Of a stretch of 22,392 bases of DNA, positions 8,562-16,448 are shown piece after piece. Origin of the DNA: Cycloclasticus sp. GTDB lineage: Bacteria > Pseudomonadota > Gammaproteobacteria > Methylococcales > Cycloclasticaceae. A model generated the notes under the pieces. That model searched no databases. It worked only from the letters and a program-made list of their open reading frames with translations, and had not been told where the DNA came from. A program made the position numbers and the translations under genes. Every line of letters begins with the position of its first letter. Within the stretch, counting starts at the first letter, position 1. The DNA is taken from positions 1 to 22,392 of the forward strand of contig JAHRWG010000130.1 of NCBI GenBank assembly GCA_019090295.1. Direction: 5' to 3'.

Positions 8562-9074
8562 ATGGATCCTCTATCAGTAATTTTCGCATCATACCTCGAG
8601 CTAGTTTCCTTTGGTGTCACCAATAAGATGACTGATCTATTAGGCACTGAAATCCAAAGTGTTACTGTAGAACACCAAAATATTACAATCCCCTATTCAT
8701 ATCAATTATGGCGTATTAGGCCAAAATCTGTATGCAACACATACAACTTGAATATCGAAGAGTTTTCTAGATGCACATTAGCAGCTAAATCACTGTTTAA
8801 CGACACTTGCTTGTATTTACAAAAAGGTAAAAAAGAACAATGGAAGTATACAAAAATGAAGAACATGTATTGCAATGCTTCAATCACTTTTAATCCAACA
8901 ATAGCCTATATACAAGAGGCCAGTGTAAAAACGCCTGTCCAACTAGCAAGAACTGAGTGCAATGTCGCTACTGCAGAATTAATGGGAAATTATAATTCTA
9001 TAATTCAAAAGAAAAAAGAAAACTCCTGCGCTAAGTATCAGAGCCTTAAAAAAACAGTCATAAAAAATAATTAA
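8562..9074 (+). CDS. Orphan hypothetical protein with six cysteines
   Basis: A 170-residue protein I do not recognise. The start is supported by AAGGA at 8548-8552 and by an in-frame stop at 8547-8549 that rules out an earlier start in this frame. It has six cysteines (VCNTY, RCTLA, TCLYL, YCNAS, ECNVA, SCAKY), an even number that suggests disulfides and therefore an extracytoplasmic location. The N-terminal 18 residues are fairly hydrophobic but carry no basic start, so a classical signal peptide is not clear. The C-terminus is Lys-rich. Base composition is visibly more AT-rich than in flanking genes, and the gene is bracketed by tRNA-Met 3' fragments, which points to horizontal acquisition as cargo of a small integrated unit. 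No function is assigned. Confidence 0.65.
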   Translation: MDPLSVIFASYLELVSFGVTNKMTDLLGTEIQSVTVEHQNITIPYSYQLWRIRPKSVCNTYNLNIEEFSRCTLAAKSLFNDTCLYLQKGKKEQWKYTKMKNMYCNASITFNPTIAYIQEASVKTPVQLARTECNVATAELMGNYNSIIQKKKENSCAKYQSLKKTVIKNN

Positions 9075-9502
9075 TATACTTCAGGTTACCGATAGAGTTA
9101 GTGTCTTTGTCGCGTAACCTTAGATAAATAGTCTCTGAATACCCAGCAATTAAGGAGTTTCGATCACCGACCTTAAGCATTATGTAGACCCACCATTCAT
9201 TGCTAACTCATTGTTTATTATTAACTAATAATACAAGCAATGCTTACCTAAGCAAGCATCACAAAGTGCGTAAAACTACGCTACCAATCCCTTAAAAAGT
9301 GCTTCACCATTATCAATTGCTCACTAAAGATATAATTCGTCAGTAACATATTCACGTGCATTAACTAAAACCACCCTTCCTCTTCACCCTTTTACAGCAT
9401 TCATTAAAGCTTCATCCCGCTGTTACAAAAAGTTCACAATCAAAGATTAGCCTACCCACTAGTTTAACCACTAAATAGTTATATTAACCAGGAGAGAGCA
9501 CC
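9075..9502. other. Intergenic region with decayed att copy
   Basis: A 428-base gap without a gene. It contains the decayed middle att/tRNA copy and its flanks (9109-9290). A consensus-like TATAAT follows at 9331-9336, 172 bases before the phasin start, with no good -35 partner at the right distance. The rest (9340-9480) shows nothing I can assign apart from the AGGAG ribosome-binding site at 9490-9494. Confidence 0.55.
9109..9290 (-). repeat. Decayed middle copy of tRNA-Met 3' end with element flanks
   Basis: A degenerate copy of the same junction. CACCGACC (9165-9172) and GCATTATG (9177-9184) match the tRNA-Met T-arm and anticodon region with one single-base length difference. To the left, GTCGCGTAA begins at 9109, 56 bases before CACCGACC; beside the intact tRNA the same nonamer begins at 11749, 55 bases before CACCGACC. 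To the right, the AACTCATTGTTT block starts 20 bases after GCATTATG, exactly as beside the 8287 fragment. The copy therefore resembles the right neighbour on its left side and the left neighbour on its right side, the layout of a junction between two tandem elements. Confidence 0.55.
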
Positions 9503-9823
9503 ATGAAAACGATAGAAGAACTGATGGCCCCCGCTAAGAAGTTAACTGAATTAAATCGCGTGCAAATGAAAAAGGCAATGGATGCCCAGTACGCGACGGC
9601 AAAAGAATATGAGTCATTAGCCGAAAAGCGCTTTGAGGCAGCAAGGGACATTAAAGATGCCGCTAGCTGTAACGCATTTATTATGGATCAAGTTGAATTT
9701 GCGCGAAGCGGCATGGAAAAAATATTACTTGATAGTAAAACCTTCTTAAAAGAAGCAAAAACGTATAACGACGAGGTTATGAATTTGATTCAAGGCAGCC
9801 AAGATGTGGCAAGCAAAAAGTAA
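9503..9823 (+). CDS. Phasin family protein (PHA granule-associated)
   Basis: A 106-residue protein of the Phasin_2 type, which coats polyhydroxyalkanoate granules in the cytoplasm and controls their size and number. It is almost wholly alpha-helical and charged, with few prolines. The pattern is that of phasins: a MAPAKKLTELN start, an AKEYESLAEKRFEAARDIKDA helix and a QVEFARSGMEKIL segment, and the length fits the short gammaproteobacterial members. The start follows AGGAG (9490-9494) at 8 bases. No PHA synthase (phaC) or depolymerase is in the window. The gene stands alone, with a strong hairpin after it. It lies inside the span bounded by tRNA-Met repeats, which is an unusual place for a phasin. 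A generic coiled-coil protein is the main alternative. Confidence 0.8.
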   Translation: MKTIEELMAPAKKLTELNRVQMKKAMDAQYATAKEYESLAEKRFEAARDIKDAASCNAFIMDQVEFARSGMEKILLDSKTFLKEAKTYNDEVMNLIQGSQDVASKK

Positions 9824-9868
9824 AGGCAGACGTTTAAAAACCACCTAAATAGATCACTTTTCATATAT

Positions 9869-9894
9869 GAGCCAGCTTCTTTGGAAGCTGGCTC
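9869..9894. terminator. Strong hairpin after the phasin gene
   Basis: A perfect 11-bp inverted repeat GAGCCAGCTTC / GAAGCTGGCTC with a TTTG loop, 46 bases after the phasin stop. There is no T-run on either strand, so it is not a textbook intrinsic terminator. It may end or protect the phasin transcript and separates it from the next gene. Confidence 0.5.
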
Positions 9895-9933
9895 TCGAAA
9901 AGCTTAGTAAAAAATAACGGACTATTAAACAGA

Positions 9934-11649
9934 ATGCTAAATATTGAGCAAACATTAGAACAAAAATTCCCAAGTTTTGAGCAACGTGGCTCGTGGCTAA
10001 AAAAACCAACCGTTGGTTTTTTAAAAAAGCTGATGCATGAAAATGAAGTTAATCAATTCTTAGAAGAACATCAAGATGACGAAGGGTTTGACTTTATTGA
10101 CCAAGTATTTGCATTCTTTAACTTTAGTTACTCAGCATCGCATAGAGACAGAGGCAATATCCCCGCTAGTGGCCGCGTTATTATTGTTGCTAACCACCCA
10201 CTAGGCGCACTAGATGGCTTATCGCTGTTAAAGCTTGTTGGTGAAGTGCGCCGCGATGTAAAAATAGTGGTTAACGACATGTTAATGGAGTTTAAGGCGC
10301 TAAACAGCCTATTATTACCCGTTGATAATTTAAAAAAATCAACGCAAAAGAGTAGTATTTCGCGTATTTTGCAGAGTTTAAATAATGAAGAAGCTATTAT
10401 TATTTTCCCTGCTGGCGAAGTGTCAAGAATGAGACCGAACGGAGTGCGTGACGGTAAATGGTCGAGCGGGTTCTTAAGTTTTGCTAAGAAAACCCAAACT
10501 CCTATTTTACCGATCTACGTCAAAGCGCGAAACTCATCTCTTTTTTACAGTAGTTCAATGCTATATAAGCCCTTATCGAGCATGTTATTGGCACATGAGA
10601 TTTTCAATAAATACTCCAAAACTATAACATTCAAGGTCGGCGCTCCCATTCCATATCGTTTCTTAGATAGGTTACCGTTAAAACGTACAGAAATTGCACG
10701 GTTGATTCGACGCCATGCTTATTTGCTTGGTAAAGGAAAAAAAGGTCTGCTTGAAACAGAGCAGACCATTATTCACCCAAGTGATCGAAAGGCCATAAAA
10801 ACGGAGTTAAAAGAGGGTGAGCTAATGGGCGAAACAGCGGATGAAAAGAAAATATACCTGTTTGATTACAGACCAGATTCTGCGGTAATGAATGAAATTG
10901 GCCGTTTAAGGGAAGTGACCTTTCGGCGTGTGGGTGAAGGGACAGGCAAAAGCCGAGACCTTGACCGGTACGACAAGCATTACCGCCACATTATTTTATG
11001 GGATGAGCAAGAGCTTGAAATTGTAGGCTCCTACCGACTCGCTGAAGTAAAACGCTTAATGGATTCGGACAATGGTCGCGGTATTTATAGCCAAGAACTT
11101 TTTGACTATAACATGGAACAGGTAGCCCCCTATTTTGAACATGGCATAGAACTTGGTCGTAGTTTCGTGAGCCCTAAATATTGGGGTAAACGCAGCTTAG
11201 ATCACCTATGGTACGGAATTGGAGCTTACCTTAGAAAATACCCCACAACACGATACCTATTTGGCCCAGTTAGCTTAAGCGATGCTTATCCTGAACTAGC
11301 TAAAGCGCTAATTGTGACGTTTTATCAGCATTATTTTCCCGATACTGATTGTTTAGCCACTTCACGAACGCCCTATATCATGAACCCAGAAATAAAGAAG
11401 CAAGTGGAAGAGCTGCTAACAGGCAATAACCAAAATGATGACTTTAGAGTGATGAAAGAGCACTTAGCGCACATGAATGTCACCGTGCCAACCTTGTATA
11501 AACAATACGCCGACTTATGTGATGAAGGTGGTGTTCGCTATATTGATTTTAATGTAGATGCGAATTTTGGGCACTGTATAGACGGGCTCATCATGACGGA
11601 TATGAGTAAACTAAAAACCAAAAAACGTTTACGTTATATAGGCGCTTAA
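9934..11649 (+). CDS. olsF: Bifunctional ornithine-lipid acyltransferase (OlsF-like)
   Basis: A 571-residue fusion of two acyltransferases. The N-terminal half (about 60-260) is a PlsC-type lysophospholipid O-acyltransferase with VANHPLGALDG (His88…Asp94, the HPxGxxD form of the catalytic motif) and FPAGEVSRMR as the second block. The C-terminal half (about 310-490) is GNAT-like and resembles OlsB, the ornithine-acyl-ACP N-acyltransferase: MNEIGRLREVTFRRVGEGTG, HYRHIILWDE, IVGSYRL, ELGRSFVSPKYWGKRSLDHL. One protein with both halves matches OlsF, which makes ornithine lipids, a phosphorus-free membrane lipid, from ornithine and acyl-ACP. The order O-acyl domain then N-acyl domain agrees with OlsF. 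The start has only a weak ribosome-binding site. Family known; the exact lipid product is inferred and could use another amino acid. Confidence 0.78.
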   Translation: MLNIEQTLEQKFPSFEQRGSWLKKPTVGFLKKLMHENEVNQFLEEHQDDEGFDFIDQVFAFFNFSYSASHRDRGNIPASGRVIIVANHPLGALDGLSLLKLVGEVRRDVKIVVNDMLMEFKALNSLLLPVDNLKKSTQKSSISRILQSLNNEEAIIIFPAGEVSRMRPNGVRDGKWSSGFLSFAKKTQTPILPIYVKARNSSLFYSSSMLYKPLSSMLLAHEIFNKYSKTITFKVGAPIPYRFLDRLPLKRTEIARLIRRHAYLLGKGKKGLLETEQTIIHPSDRKAIKTELKEGELMGETADEKKIYLFDYRPDSAVMNEIGRLREVTFRRVGEGTGKSRDLDRYDKHYRHIILWDEQELEIVGSYRLAEVKRLMDSDNGRGIYSQELFDYNMEQVAPYFEHGIELGRSFVSPKYWGKRSLDHLWYGIGAYLRKYPTTRYLFGPVSLSDAYPELAKALIVTFYQHYFPDTDCLATSRTPYIMNPEIKKQVEELLTGNNQNDDFRVMKEHLAHMNVTVPTLYKQYADLCDEGGVRYIDFNVDANFGHCIDGLIMTDMSKLKTKKRLRYIGA

Positions 11650-11663
11650 CGACACACGACTCA

Positions 11664-11747
11664 ATGGCTGAAATTGATAACTTAATAGCAGCAGTTGAGA
11701 AGATTACTCCAGATCGAAAGCAACACCGTATTTTACGCGTGGCGTAA
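11664..11747 (+). pseudogene. Short peptide remnant, possibly integrase C-terminus
   Basis: A 27-codon ATG-to-TAA frame (MAEIDNLIAAVEKITP… ending RILRVA), whose reading frame is also open upstream into the end of olsF (…THDSMAEIDNLI). The helix-like DxLIAAVEKI after T-H-x-S resembles the segment that follows the catalytic Tyr in many tyrosine recombinases (Y-x-H … helix). It sits 33 bases from the tRNA 3' end, where an integrase gene often ends. No ribosome-binding site is obvious. The identification rests on a very short match and could be chance. Confidence 0.25.
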
Positions 11748-11757
11748 AGTCGCGTAA
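11732..11757. repeat. Cluster of GCGTAA motifs beside the tRNA
   Basis: Three related motifs occur within 26 bases: TTTTACGCG (inverted), GGCGTAAA and GTCGCGTAA. The same words appear beside the other two att-like copies (CGCGTAAA at 8429-8436, GTCGCGTAA at 9109, TGCGTAAAA near 9266). Repeated short motifs flanking an attachment core fit integrase or excisionase arm sites; this is inference. Confidence 0.4.
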
Positions 11758-11779
11758 TTTGTGATGAGAGGGCTTGAAG

Positions 11780-11856
11780 TGGTGGTCATGGGTGGACTTG
11801 AACCACCGACCCCGGCATTATGAATGCCGTGCTCTAACCAGCTGAGCTACATGACC
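11780..11856 (-). tRNA. tRNA-Met (CAT), elongator type
   Basis: Intact 77-base tRNA read on the minus strand with an encoded CCA. The acceptor stem GGTCATG/CATGACC pairs fully, the discriminator is A, the D arm is GCTCAGCTGGTTAGAGC, and the anticodon stem-loop GGCATTCATAATGCC carries CAT. The T arm is GGTGGTTCAAGTCCACC. A CAT anticodon could mean elongator Met, initiator Met or lysidine-modified Ile2. The first acceptor pair (G-C, not the initiator's mismatch) excludes initiator, and the GGGGTC variable region resembles elongator Met more than Ile2. It lies downstream of ychF and is the intact member of the att-like repeats. Confidence 0.93.
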
Positions 11857-11875
11857 ATACTCTTTGAAGGCGTGA

Positions 11876-11904
11876 ATTTTCGTGCTTTCTAACCCTTTTG
11901 TCAA
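11876..11904 (-). promoter_or_regulatory. Promoter of tRNA-Met
   Basis: Read on the minus strand, TTGACA (11904-11899) is followed after 17 bases by GAAAAT (11881-11876), placing the transcription start about 7-13 bases before the tRNA. A perfect -35 at ideal spacing fits a strong tRNA promoter. Neither the 8287 fragment nor the middle copy has such an element. Confidence 0.6.
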
Positions 11905-11943
11905 GAGTTAGACAGCACTCACTGCTAAATTCTTGCGCTTAAC

Positions 11944-13035
11944 CTAAACATTAAACCTAAAATGGACCACATCGCCATCTTGCATAATGTATTCTTTTCC
12001 TTGCACACCTAACTTACCGGCTTCTTTTGCGCCTTGTTCACCGTTATATTCTACGAAATCATCATAGGCAATCACTTCTGCTCGAATAAACCCTTTCTCA
12101 AAATCCGTGTGAATAACGCCCGCTGCTTGTGGGGCTGTCGCACCTTTTTTTACTGTCCACGCCCTTACCTCTTTAACCCCTGCCGTAAAGTAAGTCTGTA
12201 AACCTAATAAGTGGTAGCCTGCTCGAATAACGCGGTTCAGACCTGGTTCTGTCAAGCCCATCTCCTCCATAAACTCACCTCGTTCTTCTTCATCCAGCTG
12301 AATTATTTCGGCTTCTAACGCGGCACAAATTGATACAACATCCGCGCCCTGTTCAGCTGCTAATTGTGTCACCAGGTCTAAATGCGGGTTATTTTCAAAC
12401 CCATCATCTTGTACATTAGCGACATACAACATAGGTTTAAGCGTTAGCAATTGAAGGTCTGATAATGATGCTAGCTCATCATCGCTTGCCTCTAACGTTC
12501 GCAACGTAATATCTGAATCAAGGTGAGTTAGCGCACGTTGTAAGAAGTTTTTTCGCTGAACCTCATCTTTATTACCCGACTTTGATGCCTTAGTGGCTTT
12601 TAGCAGGGCTTTCTCAATGGAATTCATATCAGCCAAGGCCAACTCTGTTTGAATCACTTCAATATCGGCTAATGGATCAATTTTACCGGCAACATGAATA
12701 ATATCATCGTCTTCAAAACATCTAACCACATGTGCAATAGCATCTGATTCACGAATATTAGCTAAAAACTGGTTTCCTAACCCTTCCCCTTTAGACGCTC
12801 CGGCAACGAGACCTGCAATGTCTACAAATTCAAACGTTGTGGGAAGGACTCGTTCAGGCGACACAATATCAGCCAAGTGGTCCAAGCGTGAGTCTGGCAC
12901 CGGCACAATGCCTGTATTTGGTTCTATGGTACAGAACGGGTAATTTTCAGCAGCTATTGTTGCCTTGGTTAGTGCATTAAAAATGGTCGACTTACCAACA
13001 TTAGGTAAGCCAACAATGCCGCAATTTAGTGCCAT
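11944..13035 (-). CDS. ychF: Redox-regulated ATPase/GTPase YchF
   Basis: YchF (Ola1 type), a conserved ribosome-associated P-loop NTPase that prefers ATP in its family and is tied to stress and translation control. The P-loop GLPNVGKST is at residues 9-17, followed by the typical [10 protein letters not shown] switch segment, [20 protein letters not shown] (G3) and VRCFEDDDI. The G4 position reads ANVQDD, not NKxD, which is the family hallmark behind relaxed nucleotide choice. A TGS domain fills about 278-361 and ends [10 protein letters not shown]. Its 363 residues match the normal length exactly. AAGAGAG precedes the start. The tRNA-Met lies just downstream on the same strand, a chromosomal arrangement I recall from Pseudomonas, so this side of the att site is core genome. 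Confidence 0.97.
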   Translation of the reverse strand: MALNCGIVGLPNVGKSTIFNALTKATIAAENYPFCTIEPNTGIVPVPDSRLDHLADIVSPERVLPTTFEFVDIAGLVAGASKGEGLGNQFLANIRESDAIAHVVRCFEDDDIIHVAGKIDPLADIEVIQTELALADMNSIEKALLKATKASKSGNKDEVQRKNFLQRALTHLDSDITLRTLEASDDELASLSDLQLLTLKPMLYVANVQDDGFENNPHLDLVTQLAAEQGADVVSICAALEAEIIQLDEEERGEFMEEMGLTEPGLNRVIRAGYHLLGLQTYFTAGVKEVRAWTVKKGATAPQAAGVIHTDFEKGFIRAEVIAYDDFVEYNGEQGAKEAGKLGVQGKEYIMQDGDVVHFRFNV

Positions 13036-13116
13036 GATGTGCTCTCTTGAAATTCTATAAAGGTGTAATTATACGTTATGCAGCTATCTACTTAAAACCA
13101 CCTTGTCTTGCTCATT

Positions 13117-15420
13117 TCAGCTAACGTGACTATCACCTGAGCTTGCCCACAACCTTAACTCGTTTGCTGCACTCACCATATTGGCTAACGCCAACTCGAC
13201 TTCTTTCCAACTACGGGTTTTTAAGCCACAGTCTGGGTTAACCCATAAGTTCTCCAGTGGTATATGTTTAGCCGCTAGTTTAATTAGTTGCACCATTTGC
13301 TCTACACTAGGTACATTAGGAGAGTGGATATCGTAAACGCCTGGGCCTATTTCATTTGGGTAATTGAAAGCCTCAAAAGCATTTAGTAGCTTCATATCCG
13401 ATCGCGCTGTTTCAATTGTGATGACATCTGCATCCATGTTTTTAATAGCTTGCATAATGTCATTAAAATTGGAATAGCACATATGAGTGTGTATTTGGGT
13501 TTTATCCTGCACCCCTGAGCTAACTAAGCGAAAGGCATCTATCGCCCACTCTAAGTATTTCTCCCATTCCCTTTTCTTTAAGGGCAAGCCTTCGCGTAGC
13601 GCAGCCTCATCAATTTGAATAATTTTTATCCCGGCCTGTTCAAGATCCAAAACCTCATCTCTAATAGCAAAGGCAATTTGCCGACAAGTTAATGCTCGAT
13701 CTTGGTCATCCCGAACAAATGACCAATTTAAAATAGTTACAGGCCCTGTCAACATGCCTTTCATAGGCTTTTCAGTTAATGATTGCGCGTAACCTGCCCA
13801 ACCTACAGTCATTGGCTTTGACCGTGAAACATCGCCATAAATAATTGGTGGCTTAACGCAACGTGAACCATAGGATTGAACCCACCCATATTGACTAAAC
13901 GTAACCCCATCAAGCTGTTCACCAAAGTACTCCACCATGTCGTTTCTTTCCGCCTCTCCATGAACCAGCACATCTAACCCTAAGGCTTCTTGTTTCTTAA
14001 CATCACTGGCCACTGCTTGCTGCATACCCAGTGTGTATGTTTCAGTGCTTATTTCTCCTATTTTATAACGCTGTCTAAAGTGTCTAATGCCTACCGTTTG
14101 CGGAAATGACCCAATGGTTGTCGTTGGCAGCAAAGGCAAATCCAATTCTTTTTGTTGCAAGGGCCGCCTCGCGGCAAAGTCTAGTGGGCGCTGCAGGTTT
14201 AAATCAGCCTCATCGATTAGTCGCTTTTGTACTTGCTCATTATGTATGAGCATGGATTCTTCTCTAGTTTTAGTTGCTAAACGGTTAAGCCTAAAAGGCT
14301 CTTGCTCAGTAATACGCTCATCTTGAAGTGCCGTTTTTAGCAAATTAATTTCTGCCAGTTTTTCAAGCGAAAAAGCTAACCACTGCTGAATATTTTTAGA
14401 TAATTTTTGCTCCCTTTTAAGGCTAAATGGTACATGTAATAAAGAACAAGAAGGTGCTAACCAAACTGTTGACGAAGTGCGATCACTAACTGATTTAACG
14501 AGCGATAACAGTTTATCCAAATCACTTTTCCAAATGTTTCTTCCATCAATAATACCTAGTGACAACACCTTATACTGAGGAAGCCAATCCAATACTTTTT
14601 CTAGTTGATTTGGTCCTCTAATCAAGTCAATATGCAAGCCAGAAACCGGTAGATCACACGCTAGTCGTAAGTTATCTGATAGATCTCCAAAATAGGTGGT
14701 CAGCAACAGCTTCAAGTCCCCCCTTTGTATTTTATTGTAGGCTCGCTCAAAAGCGGCCTTCCATTCAGCAGGTAAATCTAACACCAATATTGGCTCGTCA
14801 ATTTGCACCCACTCTAACCCTAGGTCAGACAAACGATTTAGGATATCCTCATACGTTTTTAATAGATTATCCAATAGATTCAATTTATTAAAAAAACCTC
14901 CTTTAACTTGTCCCAACCAAAGGTAGGTAAGCGGGCCTAGAATAACTGGCTTAACACAATAGCCTTTGAGTAAAGCTTCTTCGACTTCGTCAAACAGCTT
15001 ATCGCTAGACAGTTTAAACGTCTGATGCTCTATAAATTCCGGCACGATGTAATGGTAATTCGTATCAAACCATTTAGTCATTTCGCAAGCACTAACATCT
15101 TCGCCAGTTGCAGAGCACCCACGAGCCATACGGAAATATGTTTCAAGGCTAACATTTTTCTCATGATGCTCAAAACGCTCCGGGATACAGCCCAGCATTG
15201 CGCTGGTGTCTAACACCTGATCATATAACGAGAAATCACCCACGGTTATCAGATCTAAGCCCGAATCAGCCTGTGCTTGCCAGTGGTCAACACGCAGCTT
15301 GTTAGCACTTTCCAATAGCATGGTTTCAGTGATTTTAGCGCTCCAAAAGGCTTCCAATATTTTCTTTAATTCACGGTTTTCACCAATTCTAGGGAAACCC
15401 AAACTGTGTGTTTTGATCAT
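13117..15420 (-). CDS. metE: Cobalamin-independent methionine synthase MetE
   Basis: 5-methyltetrahydropteroyltriglutamate-homocysteine methyltransferase: it moves a methyl group from methyl-folate to homocysteine without B12, in the cytoplasm. The frame is open from 15462, but the ATG at 15420 is chosen because the N-terminus MIKTHSLGFPRIG then lines up with E. coli MetE (TLGFPRVG), giving 767 residues against 753. The C-terminal zinc site is intact: His646 and Cys648 in THMCYSN and Cys731 in NPDCGLKTR, each offset by five from the E. coli ligands. The middle LPTTTIGSFPQT block starts the catalytic barrel. It is divergent from metR, its expected activator, with 97 bases between the starts. 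The shared intergenic region holds a MetR-like half-palindrome. Confidence 0.97.
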   Translation of the reverse strand: MIKTHSLGFPRIGENRELKKILEAFWSAKITETMLLESANKLRVDHWQAQADSGLDLITVGDFSLYDQVLDTSAMLGCIPERFEHHEKNVSLETYFRMARGCSATGEDVSACEMTKWFDTNYHYIVPEFIEHQTFKLSSDKLFDEVEEALLKGYCVKPVILGPLTYLWLGQVKGGFFNKLNLLDNLLKTYEDILNRLSDLGLEWVQIDEPILVLDLPAEWKAAFERAYNKIQRGDLKLLLTTYFGDLSDNLRLACDLPVSGLHIDLIRGPNQLEKVLDWLPQYKVLSLGIIDGRNIWKSDLDKLLSLVKSVSDRTSSTVWLAPSCSLLHVPFSLKREQKLSKNIQQWLAFSLEKLAEINLLKTALQDERITEQEPFRLNRLATKTREESMLIHNEQVQKRLIDEADLNLQRPLDFAARRPLQQKELDLPLLPTTTIGSFPQTVGIRHFRQRYKIGEISTETYTLGMQQAVASDVKKQEALGLDVLVHGEAERNDMVEYFGEQLDGVTFSQYGWVQSYGSRCVKPPIIYGDVSRSKPMTVGWAGYAQSLTEKPMKGMLTGPVTILNWSFVRDDQDRALTCRQIAFAIRDEVLDLEQAGIKIIQIDEAALREGLPLKKREWEKYLEWAIDAFRLVSSGVQDKTQIHTHMCYSNFNDIMQAIKNMDADVITIETARSDMKLLNAFEAFNYPNEIGPGVYDIHSPNVPSVEQMVQLIKLAAKHIPLENLWVNPDCGLKTRSWKEVELALANMVSAANELRLWASSGDSHVS

Positions 15421-15471
15421 TACTTTACTCTCTGTATTTAAGTTGCGGAGAGTATCTTTCAAGTATAGAAT

Positions 15472-15484
15472 TGAATCAACCTCA
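15472..15484. promoter_or_regulatory. Candidate MetR operator between metE and metR
   Basis: TGAATCAACCTCA matches the MetR consensus TGAA-N5-TTCA with one mismatch, and lies in the 97-base divergent promoter region, 52 bases from the metE start. MetR of enterobacteria binds such sites to activate metE with homocysteine and to limit its own gene. Only one convincing copy is seen. Confidence 0.45.
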
Positions 15485-15517
15485 TAATTTTCATCATTTA
15501 ATCAAATTAAATTCACT

Positions 15518-16411
15518 ATGTTTATAGAAATCCGTCACCTGAGGACTATCAGCGCAATCGCTGAAAACAACACCCTTCAACAAGCTGCTCAGCAACTTCA
15601 TCTCACCCCATCAGCATTGTCACATCAGATTAAAACCATTGAGTTTTACTTTGAAACTGCTATTTTTTTCCGTCAACATAAACCTTTACAGCTCACTCAT
15701 GCCGGACAGCAACTATTATCTTTAGCTCAAAAAACATTACCTTTAGTTGAAGAAACCGAATGTGAGTTGGAGAAGATTTCAGCGGGTAAAACAGGAAGGT
15801 TGTTCATAACCATTGAGTGCCATGCCTGTTTTGAATGGCTACTTCCTACGCTAGAAACCTATCGCCAACATTATCCTGATATCAACATTGATATTAAGCT
15901 AGGAATGAGTTTTAACCCTTTACCATCTCTATCTCGTGGAGAAATTGACCTTATCATTAGCACTGACCCTGTGGATAAAGCAGGTATTGAGTTCTTACCT
16001 TTATTCCCATATCAAGCAATGCTAGTTCTTAATAAACATCATCCTTTAAAAAACAAGCCGTTTATTTCCCCCACTGATCTAGCTGATCAAACCCTAATCA
16101 CGTACCCCGTTGAGCGACATCGCTTAGATATTTTCAAACATTTTTTGGAACCAGCCCATGTTGAGCCAGCTCACATTAGGCAGGTTGAATTAACGACTAT
16201 GATCCTCCAGTTAATTGCTATTGACCAAGGCGTTGCTGCGCTTCCTGACTGGGTCTTGGATACCTCAAACAATGCACAGTCGTTAATCACTAAACCATTA
16301 AGCAGCCAAGGCATGCATGGGGTTTTACATGCTGCCTGCCGTACAGAGGATATTCAAACCCCTTACATCAAAGCTTTTATTGATTTAGCCCGGCAATTTA
16401 AAAACCGATAA
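15518..16411 (+). CDS. metR: LysR-type regulator MetR
   Basis: LysR-family activator of methionine synthesis. The winged-helix DNA-binding domain covers residues 1-62 (IRHLRTISAIAENNTLQ, TPSALSHQIKTIE). The effector domain (about 90-295) tracks E. coli MetR block by block: TIECHACFEWLLP (IECHSCIQWLTP in E. coli), RGEIDLIISTD, LITYPVERHRLDIFKHFL and IDQGVAALPDWVL. At 297 residues it lacks the extra tail of the enterobacterial protein. Homocysteine is the known co-effector of the family. It stands divergent to metE, the classic MetR target. The start codon at 15518 has no strong ribosome-binding site but fits the LysR N-terminus. No better candidate among LysR subfamilies. Confidence 0.93.
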   Translation: MFIEIRHLRTISAIAENNTLQQAAQQLHLTPSALSHQIKTIEFYFETAIFFRQHKPLQLTHAGQQLLSLAQKTLPLVEETECELEKISAGKTGRLFITIECHACFEWLLPTLETYRQHYPDINIDIKLGMSFNPLPSLSRGEIDLIISTDPVDKAGIEFLPLFPYQAMLVLNKHHPLKNKPFISPTDLADQTLITYPVERHRLDIFKHFLEPAHVEPAHIRQVELTTMILQLIAIDQGVAALPDWVLDTSNNAQSLITKPLSSQGMHGVLHAACRTEDIQTPYIKAFIDLARQFKNR

Positions 16412-16448
16412 AAAATAAACCTTGCCAAATCAACTTGAACACACTATC

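Noticed and set aside
11780..11856. tRNA-Ile2 (lysidine) identity for the CAT tRNA
   Set aside because: The GGGGTC region and anticodon stem look more like elongator Met, and the ychF neighbourhood agrees; not fully excluded without checking for tilS-recognised features.
15421..15462. Longer MetE starting at 15462
   Set aside because: The extra 14 residues have no counterpart in MetE, while ATG 15420 aligns with the E. coli N-terminus.
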